Assembly (NCBI RefSeq): GCF_027595985.1 | Contig: NC_073305.1 | Location: 113,401,759 to 113,465,758, forward strand | Length of the DNA: 64,000 bases | DNA from: Sorex araneus | Lineage: Eukaryota; Chordata; Mammalia; Eulipotyphla; Soricidae | Direction: 5' to 3' | In this document: positions 22,765 through 33,600 of the stretch, piece after piece | Layout: every line of letters starts with the position of its first letter | How positions within the stretch are numbered: position 1 is the stretch's first letter | The notes under the pieces: model-generated | What the model saw: only the letters and a program-made list of their open reading frames with translations | The model's database searches: none | Told to the model about the DNA's origin: nothing | Made by a program: the position numbers and the translations under genes

Positions 22765-23095
22765 CCTTCTTGGAGAACCTGAGAAGCTACCAAAAGTTTC
22801 TTGCCCCCATGGGAGAGCCTTGCAAGCTCCCCATGGCGCATTCATACCCCAAATACAGTAAAAGATATATACATACCTCTCGGAGAGCCTGGCAAGCTAC
22901 CCGTGACATATTTCATATGTCAAAACCAGTAACGATAGATCTCATTCCCCTGACCCTGAAAGAGCCTCCAATCAGAGGGAAAGACGAGTAAGGAGAGACT
23001 GCTAAAATCTCGGGGCTGACTGTAATAGAGATATTACTGGTGCCCGCTCGAGTAAATCGATGAACAATGGGATAACAGTGATACAGTGATTAATG
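22765..23095 (+). mobile_element. Internally deleted RTE with doubled 5' UTR module
   Basis: Sense orientation. A first 5' UTR-like module (gagaacctgagaagctacc to aaatacagtaa, about 22775-22860) is followed by a partial second (cctctcggagagcctggc to aaaccagtaac, about 22878-22932). Then comes the longer RTE 5' UTR stretch (cctgaccctgaaagagcctcc ... ctaaaatctcggggc) and directly the RTE terminus (gatattactggtgcccgctc, aaatcgatgaac) with a gtgatacagtgat tail. This is the clearest example here of RTE 5' sequence joined to the RTE 3' end without the coding body. Confidence 0.8.
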
Positions 23096-23256
23096 TTATT
23101 AGATGCAAGAGTTTGGAATATGAAAAATGAAGTCTAATAGCTAATAGGTATAGAGAAATTAAGTCAAAATAATAAAATGCTAATACTTAATTAGATATTT
23201 CATATAATCCAAAGTTTTTAAAAAATGTAATATATTTAGATACCTATGCACTGAGC

Positions 23257-23582
23257 TGAATGTTTGTATAGTTTTCAAATTCATAGGCTGAAGCCTAAAT
23301 GTACAATGAACTCTTATTTGGAAGTGAATCTTTTGGGAGGTAATTAGACCATGATTCTGGAGCCCCTACAAGAGACCTGAGAAACATTGATTCCCCTCTC
23401 TAAGTTCTGTGATACCAGCAAGAGAAGGTAGCTATTTCCAGATCAAGAAGTAGGCTCTCACCAGACACTCGATCTATCAAAGTCTTGATGTTGAACTTTT
23501 CCCCTTCCAAACCTGTGAAAGTATTTGTTGTTTAAATAATAAATCTATGGGATTTTTGTTCCAACAGTCCAAACTAAGACAA
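23257..23582 (+). mobile_element. MaLR LTR (MLT1/MST-type)
   Basis: Matches the ERVL-MaLR LTR layout from memory of the family: tgaatgtttgtatag, aaattcataggctgaagcc, cttttgggaggtaattag, ctctcaccagacac, tgtgaaagtatttgttgttt, aataataaatctatggg and terminal aaactaagaca. About 326 bp, close to a full-length LTR, with no coding part. Ancient eutherian repeat. Confidence 0.85.
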
Positions 23583-24034
23583 GCTATTCTCATTAAGGGA
23601 TATAGGAGCAATACTAAATACAAAATAAATTTTGTATTTAATACTATATTCCATGAAAAGAAATTAAGACTCTCTAGAGAAATAAATGACACCCCATACA
23701 AAGAAAGCACAAGGTAAGTCTAAAATAAATTTTGTTCTAGAAAACATAAATCCTTTTAAAAAAATCAGTAATAAGTAATCAGTAATAAGATAGCCCAAAG
23801 GGATGAAGTACAGGCCTTACAAGTTCTATCCCAGACACTGCATGGCCTCTAGGGAACTGCCAAGTATAGTTCCCAATGCCGCCAAGCTCAAGAAGCAATT
23901 TGTCATGAACCAGAGGATTAGTCTTTAAGGTTTTTACCACATGCCCAAGCCTCACAGAGAGTGGGCCCTGGGGCTCTCCAAACACTTCTGGGAAGGCCTC
24001 TATTTTCTCAAACTGTCCAATGGTTAAGATATAA

Positions 24035-24235
24035 CATTTTTTTAAAATTTAAAGCATATTTATTGAAACACCAGGAGAGCAGTTACAAAGTTTTCAGTTT
24101 AAGTCTTGGTCGTACAATGATTAAACACCTGACTCTTCACCAATGCACATTTTCTACCACCAAAATTCCCAGTAACCCCCCACCACCCTACACCCTACCC
24201 CTACCTGTGTGCCAGATGATTTCCACGAAGATATA
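24035..24235 (-). mobile_element. L1-like 3' UTR fragment, antisense
   Basis: Reverse complement of the L1-tail module: catatttattgaaacacc, caaagttttcagtttaagtc, cttcaccaatgcacattttc, taccaccaaaattcccag, then C-rich runs. Matches 51275-51440 in the same orientation and 2130-2265 in the opposite one. Confidence 0.7.
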
Positions 24236-24279
24236 ACAATTTTTTGATAATTCCTTTAGCAATTTGGTTGTAACAAGTA

Positions 24280-24408
24280 GCACTGTAGCACTGTCGTCCA
24301 GTTATTCATCGATTTGCTTGAGCAGGCACCAGTAACATCTCCATTATGAGACTTGTTATTACTGTTTTTGGCATATTGAATATGCCATGGGTAGTTTGCC
24401 AGGCTCTG
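24280..24408 (-). mobile_element. RTE-tailed SINE, 5' truncated, with TSD
   Basis: Antisense: tail (gcactgtagcactgtcg), terminus (catcgatttgcttgagcagg), gttattactgtttttggc, then the RTE 5' UTR-like block up to gccaggctctg, where it stops. A perfect 11-bp TSD (tgtaacaagta) at 24269-24279 and 24409-24419 shows the 5' truncation happened at insertion. Confidence 0.9.
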
Positions 24409-24429
24409 TGTAACAAGTAATATAAAACA

Positions 24430-24605
24430 AATTATTGTGTGACTGCTAAGGGGGTAGGCTTGGGGGTGGTTGGGAAAATGAAGATAAAGTGGAGGGAGAG
24501 TGACTCAGGTGGTAGTGGGATTGGTGTCGAAACATCAAAAGCCTGTAACAACTATATTATGAACACCTTTGTAAATCACAGTCTTTAAATAAGGAAAAAA
24601 ATCAA
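24430..24605 (+). mobile_element. L1-like 3' UTR tail (variant)
   Basis: G-rich run (aagggggtaggcttgggggtgg), gtggtagtgggattgg, agcctgtaacaactatat, ctttgtaaatcacag and an A-rich end. Same architecture as the L1 3' ends, but diverged. Confidence 0.5.
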
Positions 24606-24704
24606 GAGAATATGTCAAAAGAGACAAGTTCCTACTGAACAAAACAATTTGGGACTCCTATTTGGAAGAATAAAATATAATGAATCTAAACTATAAAGAC
24701 TAGA

Positions 24705-24886
24705 GGGGCTGGAGTGATAGCACAGCGGGTAGGGCGTTTGCCTTGCATGCGGCCGACCCGGGTTCAAATCCCAGCATCCCATATGGTCCCCTGAGCACCT
24801 CCAGGAGTGATTCCTGAGTGCAAAGCCAGGAGTAACCCCTGTGCATCGCCAGGTGTGACCCAAAAACCAAAAAAAAAAACAAACAA
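24705..24886 (+). mobile_element. SOR-type SINE with perfect TSD
   Basis: Complete sense copy starting ggggctggagtgatagcac (A-box region tagcacagcggg), B-box gggttcaaatcc, body catcccatatggtcccctg, end ggtgtgacccaaaaacc plus poly(A). Perfect 16-bp TSD (aactataaagactaga) at 24689-24704 and 24887-24902. One of the youngest-looking copies. Confidence 0.97.
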
Positions 24887-25282
24887 AACTATAAAGACTA
24901 GAATCTTTATAATTCCAAAATGTGAAAAAAATTCAAATTATATATATGCACTTAAATTTTTTTATTCATAAACAAATCTTTGTATTTGACTTATGACAAT
25001 GGAAGCAGAAATGAACTAAAAAGTGTCACAAAAAAGTAATCACATAAGTCCGGAAGTTAGGATATTCTATAAGATGAAAGACATAAACCTTCAACAGCCA
25101 GAGAAATCACACAAAAATACTGCAAAATAATGGAGGCATTTAAGACACACAAAGAACGAATATAAAATATGGTCCAAGATTAAATACTATTTTTAAAACT
25201 AGCTTCAAGGAAATGTTGGGAAGAACAACTGAAAGACTAATATTATAGAATAGATACTGATGGTATTAAGAACTTATTGCCA

Positions 25283-25559
25283 AGATTCAGCCAGAATGGG
25301 AGATATGTGCCAAAAGTAGATAATGGACCAAATATGATGACCATTCAGTGTCTGTGTTGAAAGCCATAATGCCCAAAAGTAGAGAGAGAGTATGGGGAAT
25401 ATTGTCTGCCATGGAGGCAGGAGGAGGGTGAAAAAGGCGGGATATTGGTGGTGGGGAATGTGCACTGGTGGAAGGATGGGTGTTTGGTCATTGTGTGATT
25501 GTAACCCAAACATGAAAGCTTGTAACTATCTCATGATGACTCAATAAAATTTAAAAAAA
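25283..25559 (+). mobile_element. L1 3' UTR, 5' truncated, with perfect TSD
   Basis: Starts inside the L1 3' UTR (gaatgggagatatgtgcc), continues through accaaatatgatgaccattc, ggtggtggggaatgtgcac and actcaataaaat, and ends in poly(A). Perfect 15-bp TSD (aagaacttattgcca) at 25268-25282 and 25560-25574. Confidence 0.92.
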
Positions 25560-25742
25560 AAGAACTTATTGCCAGTTCTATTAAATGCACTGACATTATT
25601 TTGGTCATATATGATGAAAAATATTTTCAGAGAAGTTTGTAAAAATATAAAGCTTACATTGTAGCCTGTATTAAAAAAATATCTTCAGTTTAGAGGGTGT
25701 GGCTTGTATGTTCCTATTGGTTTTAATCTATATCAGAGCTGC

Positions 25743-25924
25743 AGGTTTTTTTTTTTTTGCCTTTTTTTGGGTCACACCTGGCCATGCACAGGGGTTACTC
25801 CTGGCTCTGCACTCAGGAATTACTCCTGGCAGTGCTCAGGGGACCATATGGGGTGCTGGGAATCGAACCCGGGTCAGCTGAATACGAGGCAAACGCCCTC
25901 CCCTCTGTGCTATCGCTCCAGCCC
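25743..25924 (-). mobile_element. SOR-type SINE with TSD
   Basis: Complete antisense classic SINE with poly(T) start, full body and head complement gctatcgctccagcccc. 9-bp TSD (cagagctgc) at 25734-25742 and 25925-25933. Confidence 0.95.
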
Positions 25925-25933
25925 CAGAGCTGC

Positions 25934-27076
25934 GTTTATTTATGCTAGATAGGAATATGATTTCCAGGAATGGATAACAAATATTTAATGAAAGGTTCCA
26001 CATCAGAAGTAGCTACTACAATTATTTGATGTATTCTAAATCTCCTTTATAATTCAGGTTATTTTAATTAACACTACAGGTACTAGAAATTGTTTTATTA
26101 ATAAAAGTAGTATGTTAGCAATATGTTGCCTTTGCGAAAATTATTATTATAAATTTTTATGCCTTATCTGAACACGATTTGAAGAGTAAATTCACTAATA
26201 CATAAACTTAGCAATAATATCTTATACTTGCTTCCCAAATATACTTAGTTATGAATAAAGTAATTGTTTTATTTCTAGCACTTCTTTAATTTGCTCATAA
26301 GGATCATGCTTCTCTGAAATTTGTAAATATTAAAATTGTGATATATATTGGTACAGAATTATCTTTCTAATCAATTTTCTCAACTGAAAAAATTCCTTTC
26401 TTTCATCTTATGTTCCTTTGCTTTCTATTTATTTTTTTATTCCTGTTTTTTAAATATGTTAATTCAAATCCATGTGCTTAGAAGTAATTTTATTGAAATG
26501 TAATATTTTTTCCAATGAGAACTTTAGATTCTCAATATTCAATTAATAATAAATCATTAATTATCAATTATATACTTGTAATACAATTATGACAACTGGG
26601 TTTTTTATTCTCCTTGGAGAGATGTTTCACTTAAGCATATAATTGCTTTCTCCTAATTGAAATCATTTGTGCCTAAAGATAAGAAATTGATGGGAATGTC
26701 AAACTGATAGTATTCAGTTTAGGAAACTAGTTCCTATAACACCTTTAATAGGTTTGCATATACAACGGTTACAAACTGCTAGCATTTTGAGAGAAAAATG
26801 TACATTTACACTCTAAGTTTTGAAAACAAAATCAAAGGACTTACACCCCATACATATCCATGTAAACAATAGTAAGGATGGAGAGGATCCATAGAATAGT
26901 ATAGAACAATTAATTTTAAATATAAGGTATAACAGATCTTACCCTTCAACTCAGAACTGTGCCAAAATCATAAATAATCCCCTAGATTATTATATAAACA
27001 TGTATATGGTTCCTCATGTTTTCTCTTATTGCTAGTTTTAATAGCTATTGAGATAGTCAACAGTTAGAAAAGCCTT
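25934..27076. other. Unassigned, strongly AT-rich stretch
   Basis: No gene, SINE or L1 pattern recognised. Confidence 0.4.
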
Positions 27077-27192
27077 GGGCCAGAGAGATAGTTCAGTGTT
27101 AGGCATCTGCCTTTCATGCAGCCAACCTGAGTTTGATCCCTGGCATTCCATTTGGTTCCCCGAGCACTGCCAGGAATAATTCCTGAAACCCT
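27077..27192 (+). mobile_element. SOR-like SINE, 3' truncated
   Basis: Sense: gggccagagagatagttcag, ctgcctttcatgcagcc, gagtttgatccctggc, gagcactgccaggaataatt; it breaks off before the 3' end. Confidence 0.8.
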
Positions 27193-28005
27193 CACCTCTT
27201 TAATTCCTGAAGTGAGGAAAATGTAATGATGTATGGGGTAATTTTTTCAAGATAATGCCACTAGTTAATAGCAGATATAAAGATCAAAATTCACAGACCT
27301 TTATTCATGGATAACACTTTCTGCCCAAGAAAAGGCAAATTTTTTTGGCAAATTTTCAGGTAAATTCTCAGGAGCAATTTTCTCCCCCTGTGTCTGAAGC
27401 ATTCCAGGCAATACATTTTATCATTTCACATATATCATGGAAACATTCAACTGCAGGTCGTGTAGTTAGGAACCAAGGTTAACATCATCAAATCTAGCTG
27501 GTCAGTGTAGAGATGAGTGCCAGAATGGAACAGTTGAACTCTTTGACAATGCAGAGCTGGTACCTTTTTTTTGCTGAGAAAGTCAAAATGCTGACCCTGA
27601 AGGCTCTACTGGTTGGCATTTGCAACCTTGACAGATTTAGTTTGTTTCAGGCCTAGGGCTTCACTCTTACAGCATTGTAAGCTGAAGCTGTCAACTTTTC
27701 TATAATACAGTCTTCCCGGGACTACTAAACGCTATCCAATTTCTCTAAGACCAAAGCATAGAAGTAAAAAGTCGATTTGTTAAATTGCAGGGAGAAACAT
27801 ACTATCATGGGATCTTCCCTGAAGGAAAGTCTACAAAGGAAGTTATATCTACTCAGAAAGTTGTTTGTGGACTCCAAGTCCAAAGAACACAAGGTGAACT
27901 CAAAGCAATGTTCTGAGGAAATCCAAATTATCCATTTTGTAGTAGAGATGAATTTGCCTGTGGAAATTAGACTTAATTCTTTTTTCTTTCTTTTTGTTTG
28001 TCTTT
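27193..28005. other. Non-repetitive stretch, no gene seen
   Basis: Complex sequence without a repeat signature. The segment 27480-27720 is moderately GC-balanced and could be conserved non-coding DNA, but nothing in the sequence itself proves it. Confidence 0.35.
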
Positions 28006-28007
28006 TG

Positions 28008-28168
28008 TTTTTGTTTTTAGGCCATGCGCAGCAACTCTCAGGGCTTAATCTGGTTTGGCTCTCAGGAATCACTCCTAGTGGTACTCAGGGGACCACATGG
28101 GACGCCAAAGGCTAAACGCAGGTCGGCCATGCACAAGGTAAGCAACCTACCCACTGTACAGTCCCACA
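28008..28168 (-). mobile_element. SOR-like SINE
   Basis: Antisense: T-rich start, gccatgcgcagcaactctc, ctcaggaatcactcctag, gtactcaggggaccacatgg, ggctaaacgcaggtcggcc, acccactgtacagtccc. Confidence 0.8.
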
Positions 28169-28814
28169 GACTTAAATCTTATTTTCTTTTTAAGGAATTT
28201 TGAACCTTAGGACTTTGCAATATACTTTAGGCAAATTTAAAGTAAAATGGGTCTTTCTCTTTTGACTTGTGCTTAAAATTCATCACATAGGTAGATGTGC
28301 CAACTTCAAGGTCTGGTCTTCCACCTTATCGGTGGAGTGAAGGACTCACCGCCTCTGGTTTCTGGATCTTCTTGTAGTGTCAGGACAACCCTGTTCTCAC
28401 TTCCACATAGACTGAAATGACTAGTTGAAAGTGAGACTTTATGTAATCATTAAATGCTGAGAAACCTTGGGCTTTTAAAATTATTTTGTTATATTTCTTT
28501 TTTAAAAATGTGCATGTCTAGACATTTACTTAAAGTTTATTTCATCTTCTTCACCATAAATTTATGAAGTAATAGAGATTCAGGATTATAGGACAGACCA
28601 CTTACCATATAGATTATGAGATAGATATTTAGTCCAAACATCCAGAGTGGGTGAGGCGTGAGGTACAAATCTGAGATCTTTGATGCTCCTGGACACAGGG
28701 AAACACCTCAGGGGATTCCTGCTCTTTTGTTCCCTCTTCTGAACAAGAGGAGTCCCCTCTAGTCCTGAGCTGACCACAGTGTTGTCTGGCAGGAAGTCTG
28801 GATTCTGGACTAGG
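28169..28814. other. Unassigned stretch
   Basis: No repeat or coding signal recognised. Confidence 0.35.
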
Positions 28815-28980
28815 AGCCATATGGCCCCATCACCCTATCATGCTTAGGCTTGGTAGTGCTTGGGGGTTTATGGGCTTTACTAAATGGTGTTGATGACACC
28901 AAGAGGTGTCAGGGATCCAACACAGGGTCTTGCATGTGCAAGGAATATGACCTACTGTTTGAGCCACATCTTTGGCCCCC
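28815..28980 (-). mobile_element. Diverged SOR-like SINE
   Basis: Antisense relic: gcttggtagtgcttggggg, ggatccaacacagggtc, catgtgcaaggaatatgacc, gagccacatctttggcccc. Confidence 0.65.
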
Positions 28981-29219
28981 AAAGTATTATGATGTTGATG
29001 AATGACTTCATTACTACTTGTAAAAACATCACGTAGTCCTTAGGGTATTGTATACAAACATTCATGTCATCTGCAAATAGAAAGTATTTTCTCTCCATCT
29101 CTTTCTCTTTGTTCATTTTTTTCTCTATTTTCTTTTGAGTTTTTAGATAGTTTTTAGCTAGTGGAAAACTAGCTAACAGTTAATATATAAAATAAATATG
29201 TACTATTAACCATCATTGC

Positions 29220-29345
29220 TTTTCAGAGCTTACTCCTAGCTCTGTGCTCAGAGGTCAGTCCTGGAGGTGCTCAGGAATCATATGCTAATGGATCATATGC
29301 AGTGCTCACAATCTACCTGGGATCAGCCACATAATCCCTGTAGCA
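29220..29345 (-). mobile_element. Diverged SOR-like SINE fragment
   Basis: Antisense relic: cttactcctagctctgtgctc, ggaggtgctcaggaatcat, acctgggatcagccacata. Confidence 0.6.
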
Positions 29346-29439
29346 TGTCTTTGGTCCTGGACTTCCTCTCCTTTTTAATCTGTATGCTTACCTTATTACA
29401 ATGTTTAGAAATGACAGAGAAAGGGAAAAAATTACAATG

Positions 29440-30660
29440 TCATAAATAGGAAAGAGTTTATTACTACTAAATTTATTAAAAATACGTTAAAAGGCAATAA
29501 AAGAAAGCTACAAACATCTCTATACCAGAGACCCAATAACTCACATCAAATGAACCAATTGCTTGAAAGATACAAAGTATAAAAATTTATGCAATGGGAA
29601 ATAGTTCAAGTAGGCTAATATCTAATAAAAATTAAATTAACAATCACTTTATTTTTCCCGTGGGATGCCAGGACCATTGATCACCAGCTGCCCACTGACA
29701 AAAAAATTATGCTTCTGAAATCTCTTAATGTTGATTCCTTATGAAGGCAAGCAAACTGCCTTACATGTACCACTCACTTTTTAAAACTATAACATTAGTC
29801 TTAATAATAGTAAATTCTACAAAATAATTAAAGAATAAATACAAATTACCCATATTCTCTTCTAGAAAATAGTAGTGTAAATATGTCCTAACTCAGTTCA
29901 TGAAGTATTTTACTAATATTAAACCTTAACAAAATATATTATCATTATATATTTATTTTATATATTAATGTTAATTATTACCTAGTTGGCACTAATAGTA
30001 AAGTGTTCCAAATAAAACTATAGGTCAATATCTCTCATGAACAGAGATTGAAAATTCTTATGAGAATTGTGCCTAATAAAATCTAATGACGTTTAAAACA
30101 TCTAGTATTACAGAAACAAAGAAGTAGTTTGGTGGGCAATGTGTAGGGCAATTGCCTTGTATGTGCCTGACCCAGGTTTGGTCCCGAGCATCCCATATGT
30201 TCACTGGAAGTGATTCTGGTGTGTAGAGCCAGGAATAACCCCTGAGCACCACCAGCTGTGGACCCAAAACAAAAAAAAATAATTACATAGCAAAATCAAG
30301 TGTTATTTATTCAAAATATAGAAAATTGGCTTCAATATTCAAAAAATTAATTCATTAATGTAATCACCTACAACAAGAATCTAAAGAAGCAAAATTGTAT
30401 AATCACATCATTAGATTTAGAAAATCATATGGTAAAATCCATTACTCATTCAGGATTTCACAAAGACTTTTAGAACACTAAGACTGAGTGAATGCATGGT
30501 ATCCCTTAACTTAATAAAGAAAAATCTACAAAACCTTGCATCCATCTTACTAGATGGCGCCAAAATTGGACTCTTTCTCCCTGAGAACATTAAAACGGAA
30601 TGCTATCATTCTCACTGCTCCTATCCAGTATCTCATTGAAAAACCTCTCCATTTTCTAAG
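29440..30660 (+). mobile_element. Decayed L1 ORF2, sense
   Basis: Matches L1 ORF2 coding order: ccaattgcttgaaagatac (about 29560), then caatatctctcatgaacagag (about 30029), and acttaataaagaaaaatctac ... ccttgcatccatcttactagatgg (about 30510-30555). Interrupted by the SINE at 30122. Many stops; no usable frame. The L1 3' UTR at 31.15-31.52 kb is probably the end of the same element. Confidence 0.6.
30122..30283 (+). mobile_element. SOR-like SINE inside L1 relic
   Basis: Sense: gggcaatgtgtagggcaatt, gaccaggtttggtccc-like B-box area, agcatcccatatgttcac, gccaggaataacccctgagc, then a poly(A) end (aaaacaaaaaaaaat). Confidence 0.75.
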
Positions 30661-30663
30661 ACT

Positions 30664-30664
30664 A

Positions 30665-30719
<55 letters not shown>

Positions 30720-30720
30720 A
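30664..30720 (+). repeat. (CA)n microsatellite
   Basis: About 27 uninterrupted CA units. It translates into His-Thr or Cys-Val frames on either strand, which are not genes. Confidence 0.99.
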
Positions 30721-30731
30721 TTCATGCACAT

Positions 30732-30978
30732 ATTCACTGTCACTGTCATCCCGTTGCTCATTGATTTGTTCGAGCGGGCACCAGTAACATCTCTCATTGA
30801 GAGACTCATTGTTACTGTTTTTGGCATATCCAGTATGCACGGGTAGCTTGCCAGGCTCTGCCATGCGGGCTCCATACTCTCAGTAGCTTGCAGGGCTCTC
30901 CGAGAGGGGCGGAGGAATCAAACACGGGTTGGCTGAGTGAAAGGCAAAAGCCCAACCGCTATGCTATCGCTCCAGCCC
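30732..30978 (-). mobile_element. RTE-tailed SINE
   Basis: Complete antisense chimeric class: tail cactgtcactgtcatccc, terminus gagcgggcaccagtaac, gttactgtttttggcatatcc, the RTE-5'UTR-like block, B-box complement and gctatcgctccagccc. Possible 7-bp TSD (gcacata) at about 30725 and 30980. Confidence 0.92.
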
Positions 30979-31144
30979 AAGCACATAGTAAGAAGAAAAA
31001 AGAATTGCACTCCATTTCTAATCAATATATATTAATTGTGAAAATTATATCTCATATGAGTATGCATTTAAAACCTAACTCTAGATCCAAAGCTTAGAAT
31101 ATATGAAGAAAACCAACAATGGCTTAAAGATAGATTACTGGATA

Positions 31145-31515
31145 AGAACTGAGTGTTGAAAGTAGATAAAGGGATATACATGGTAACCTTTTAGTATCTA
31201 TATTACAAAACATAATGCCCAAAAGTAAAGAGAGAGAGAACTAGAGTGAGACAGAGACAGAGAGACAGAGACAGAGACAAAGACAGAGAGACAGAGAAGA
31301 AAAGTGCCTCCATAGAGGCACGCTGTGTTTATGGGTGTGGGGGCGGCCCGGTAAGAGGGAAACTGGGGATATTGGTGAAAGGAAAATTTTTTTTTTTGTG
31401 AAAGGAAATTTACACCTGTGAATGGACAGATGCTAGAAAATTATATGACTGAAACCCAATCATGAACAACTTTGTAATTGTATCTCACTTTGATTCAATG
31501 AAAAATAAATAATTT
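31145..31515 (+). mobile_element. L1 3' UTR
   Basis: Blocks tgttgaaagtagataaagg, aaaacataatgcccaaaagt, a GA/GACA-rich run (31230-31295), atgactgaaacccaatcatg, ctttgtaattgtatctcac and aataaataa. The GACA run seems to be an expansion of the gagagagag stretch found in other L1 3' ends here. Confidence 0.8.
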
Positions 31516-32470
31516 TTAAAGATTCATTTCTGAAAGCATACATTTTTCATAGTCACATTTCAAGAAAATAAGCAAAGCCTAAAAAATTAAAACAAAAAAT
31601 AAAGATAGATTTAATGAATCAATGAATCTTACCTTTTCTTTCTTTTCTTTCTGTTGCTGTTTTTTATCATTATACCTTTGGAAACTCTGTTTGCCATAGC
31701 TGAGATCTTTGACATTTACCTAGTTTGACAATATGTTTAATAGCAAAAGAAAGATGGAGTGTTAAGAAGGTAAATATATGTGAACTTAAAAATTATTCTG
31801 GCCCAGAAAGAGATCACATTGACAATAATTAGTGTACAAATTGATTTTAATATAATTATATTTATAAATTTAATGAGTCATAAAAGTTTTAACCTAAGAA
31901 TATTGAACTTAAAAACTGTCATGTTGGCCCTCTTATAAAAAAATACACTTAAGGTAGAGTACTTATTCTCATTACATTTTAATTTTAAACCTTTGCCCAT
32001 TTATGTTTTACTTTAAAAACTAAAATGAAACAGGAAGATAGCTCTCAAGGTTCAGTGGCACATACTTTGCTTACAGGATGTTACCTTGGAGGCTGTCCCA
32101 GCCCACACCCATCCAAACTGCCATGGTTGTCCGGGTGCACCCCACCCCAACAGGTATTGCTGGGCACTACTAGCATTGGCCCAACATCCACAATGGCTGA
32201 GTATCACTACTTGGGAGGATCCTCTCCCCTCCCCCAAAAAAAAAAACTATAACGTTCACTAATTTAACTTAGAAACAGAATGTAAACTTGAGATAGGAAA
32301 ATCAATTCCAAACTCCTTAAAGTAACCTTGCAAAGTCATTTAATATATAATGAGCACCTATTAGGTTATAGGACTTAAAGTATACCAGTGTACCAGAAGA
32401 AACTACAATCCCTATCAAGGTCAAATGTTTATTCTCTTAACAATCATACTAAATTACCCCAATTTTAACC
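31516..32470. other. Unassigned stretch with one poly(A)-tailed relic
   Basis: Mostly unassigned AT-rich DNA. At 32040-32248 a C-rich block (gatagctctcaaggttcag ... ctgggcactactagc) ends in an A run and could be an old SINE. At 32340-32430 a gagcacctattaggttata block recalls ancient L2/MIR-type repeats; not certain. Confidence 0.35.
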
Positions 32471-32474
32471 AAAA

Positions 32475-32860
32475 ATACATAATATAGGGAGTAAAGTGCT
32501 TGTGTTGCATACAATTGACCATGGTTCAATTTCCAGCTCCAAATACAGTTAAGATGCATACAGCTGGAGCTGGAGAGATAGCACAGTGGATAGGGTGTTT
32601 GCCTTGCACGCAGCTGACCCGGGTTCGATTCCCAGCATCCCATATGGTCACCCAAGCACTGCCAGGAGTAATTCCTGAGTGTATGAGCCAGGAGTAACCC
32701 CTGTGCATAGCTGAATGTGACCCAAAAAGAAAAAAAAAGATGCATACAATTGACCACGGTTCAATTCCCAGCTCCAATTCCCACCAGTGTTCACTTCTAA
32801 ACACACAATCAGCAATAGCCCCTGAAAACCTCAAGGTGTAGCCCAAAAATCTCCCTATCA
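32475..32860 (+). mobile_element. Old SINE split by a younger insertion
   Basis: Two parts (32475-32562 and 32749-32860) show SOR-like order: gcttgtgttgcatacaatt, ggttcaatttccagctcc, then cccaccagtgttcacttc and aaggtgtagcccaaaaatc. The phrase gcatacaattgacca occurs at both junctions because the younger SINE duplicated its target. Confidence 0.6.
32563..32736 (+). mobile_element. SOR-type SINE nested in older SINE, with TSD
   Basis: Complete sense copy: gctggagagatagcacagtg, B-box gggttcgattcc, catcccatatggtcaccc, gtgacccaaaaag, A-rich tail. Perfect 12-bp TSD (aagatgcataca) at 32551-32562 and 32737-32748. Confidence 0.95.
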
Positions 32861-32944
32861 AACAAAACAAAAAAAGGAAAAATAAGAATGCATAAGAATT
32901 TTTTTGTATTATTTATAGTTTATGTATAGAAAAGTGATTGGTTT

Positions 32945-33127
32945 GGGGCCGGATCGATAGCACAGCGGGTAGGGTGTTTGCCTTGCACGCGGCCGACCCG
33001 GGTTCGATCCCCGGCATCCCATATGGTCCCCCAAGCACCGCCAGGAGTAATTCCTGAGTGCAAAGCCAGGAGTAACCCCTGAGCATCGCTGGGTGTGACC
33101 CAAAAAGCAAAAAAAAAAAAAGAAAAA
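32945..33127 (+). mobile_element. SOR-type SINE with perfect TSD
   Basis: Near-consensus sense copy: ggggccggatcgatagcac, gggtaggg, cgcggccgacccgggttcg, catcccatatggtcccccaag, ggtgtgacccaaaaagc and poly(A). Perfect 16-bp TSD (gaaaagtgattggttt) at 32929-32944 and 33128-33143. CpG sites are still present, so it is young. Confidence 0.97.
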
Positions 33128-33189
33128 GAAAAGTGATTGGTTTTTCTTTGGAAATCATAAGTCCTTCCAGCTCTTGTTCACAAGACCTC

Positions 33190-33600
33190 AAAAATTGCAA
33201 ATGAGTATCAACAGGAAAACTAACTACTATGTTTATACAATGGCCTATCAGGAAAACTAACTACTATGTTTATACAATGGCCTATCAACCAGCAACAAAA
33301 AGAAAGAACCATTTATATAGGCCACAAAAAAGGATGAATCCCCAGAGCATTATATGGTGCAAAGGATATCAGTCACAAAAGAACACTACCTCATAATTCC
33401 ATTATATGAAATTTTATAAAAGATAAATTTACTCTATAGAGAGAGAGCAGATCAGTGGTTCTATCTGCTCAGGGGCTCAGATCTGGGAATTTTAACAAAA
33501 GAAAGGATGAGAAAGTGTTTCATATTTGATTATAGTGAGGTTTAACTGGAAATATAAATTTAAACTCATATAGACACTTAAAAATAATATATTTTATAAT
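33190..33600 (+). mobile_element. Old L1M 3' end with internal 37-bp tandem duplication
   Basis: Order of blocks aggatgaatccccagagcat, taattccattatatgaaat, ctctatagagagagagcag and atcagtggttctatctgctc fits an ancient L1M end. A perfect 37-bp tandem duplication sits at 33212-33248 and 33249-33285. Confidence 0.65.

Noticed and set aside
30550-30864. 104-codon frame with a long Cys-Val run
   Set aside because: Reads through the (CA)n microsatellite and a SINE.
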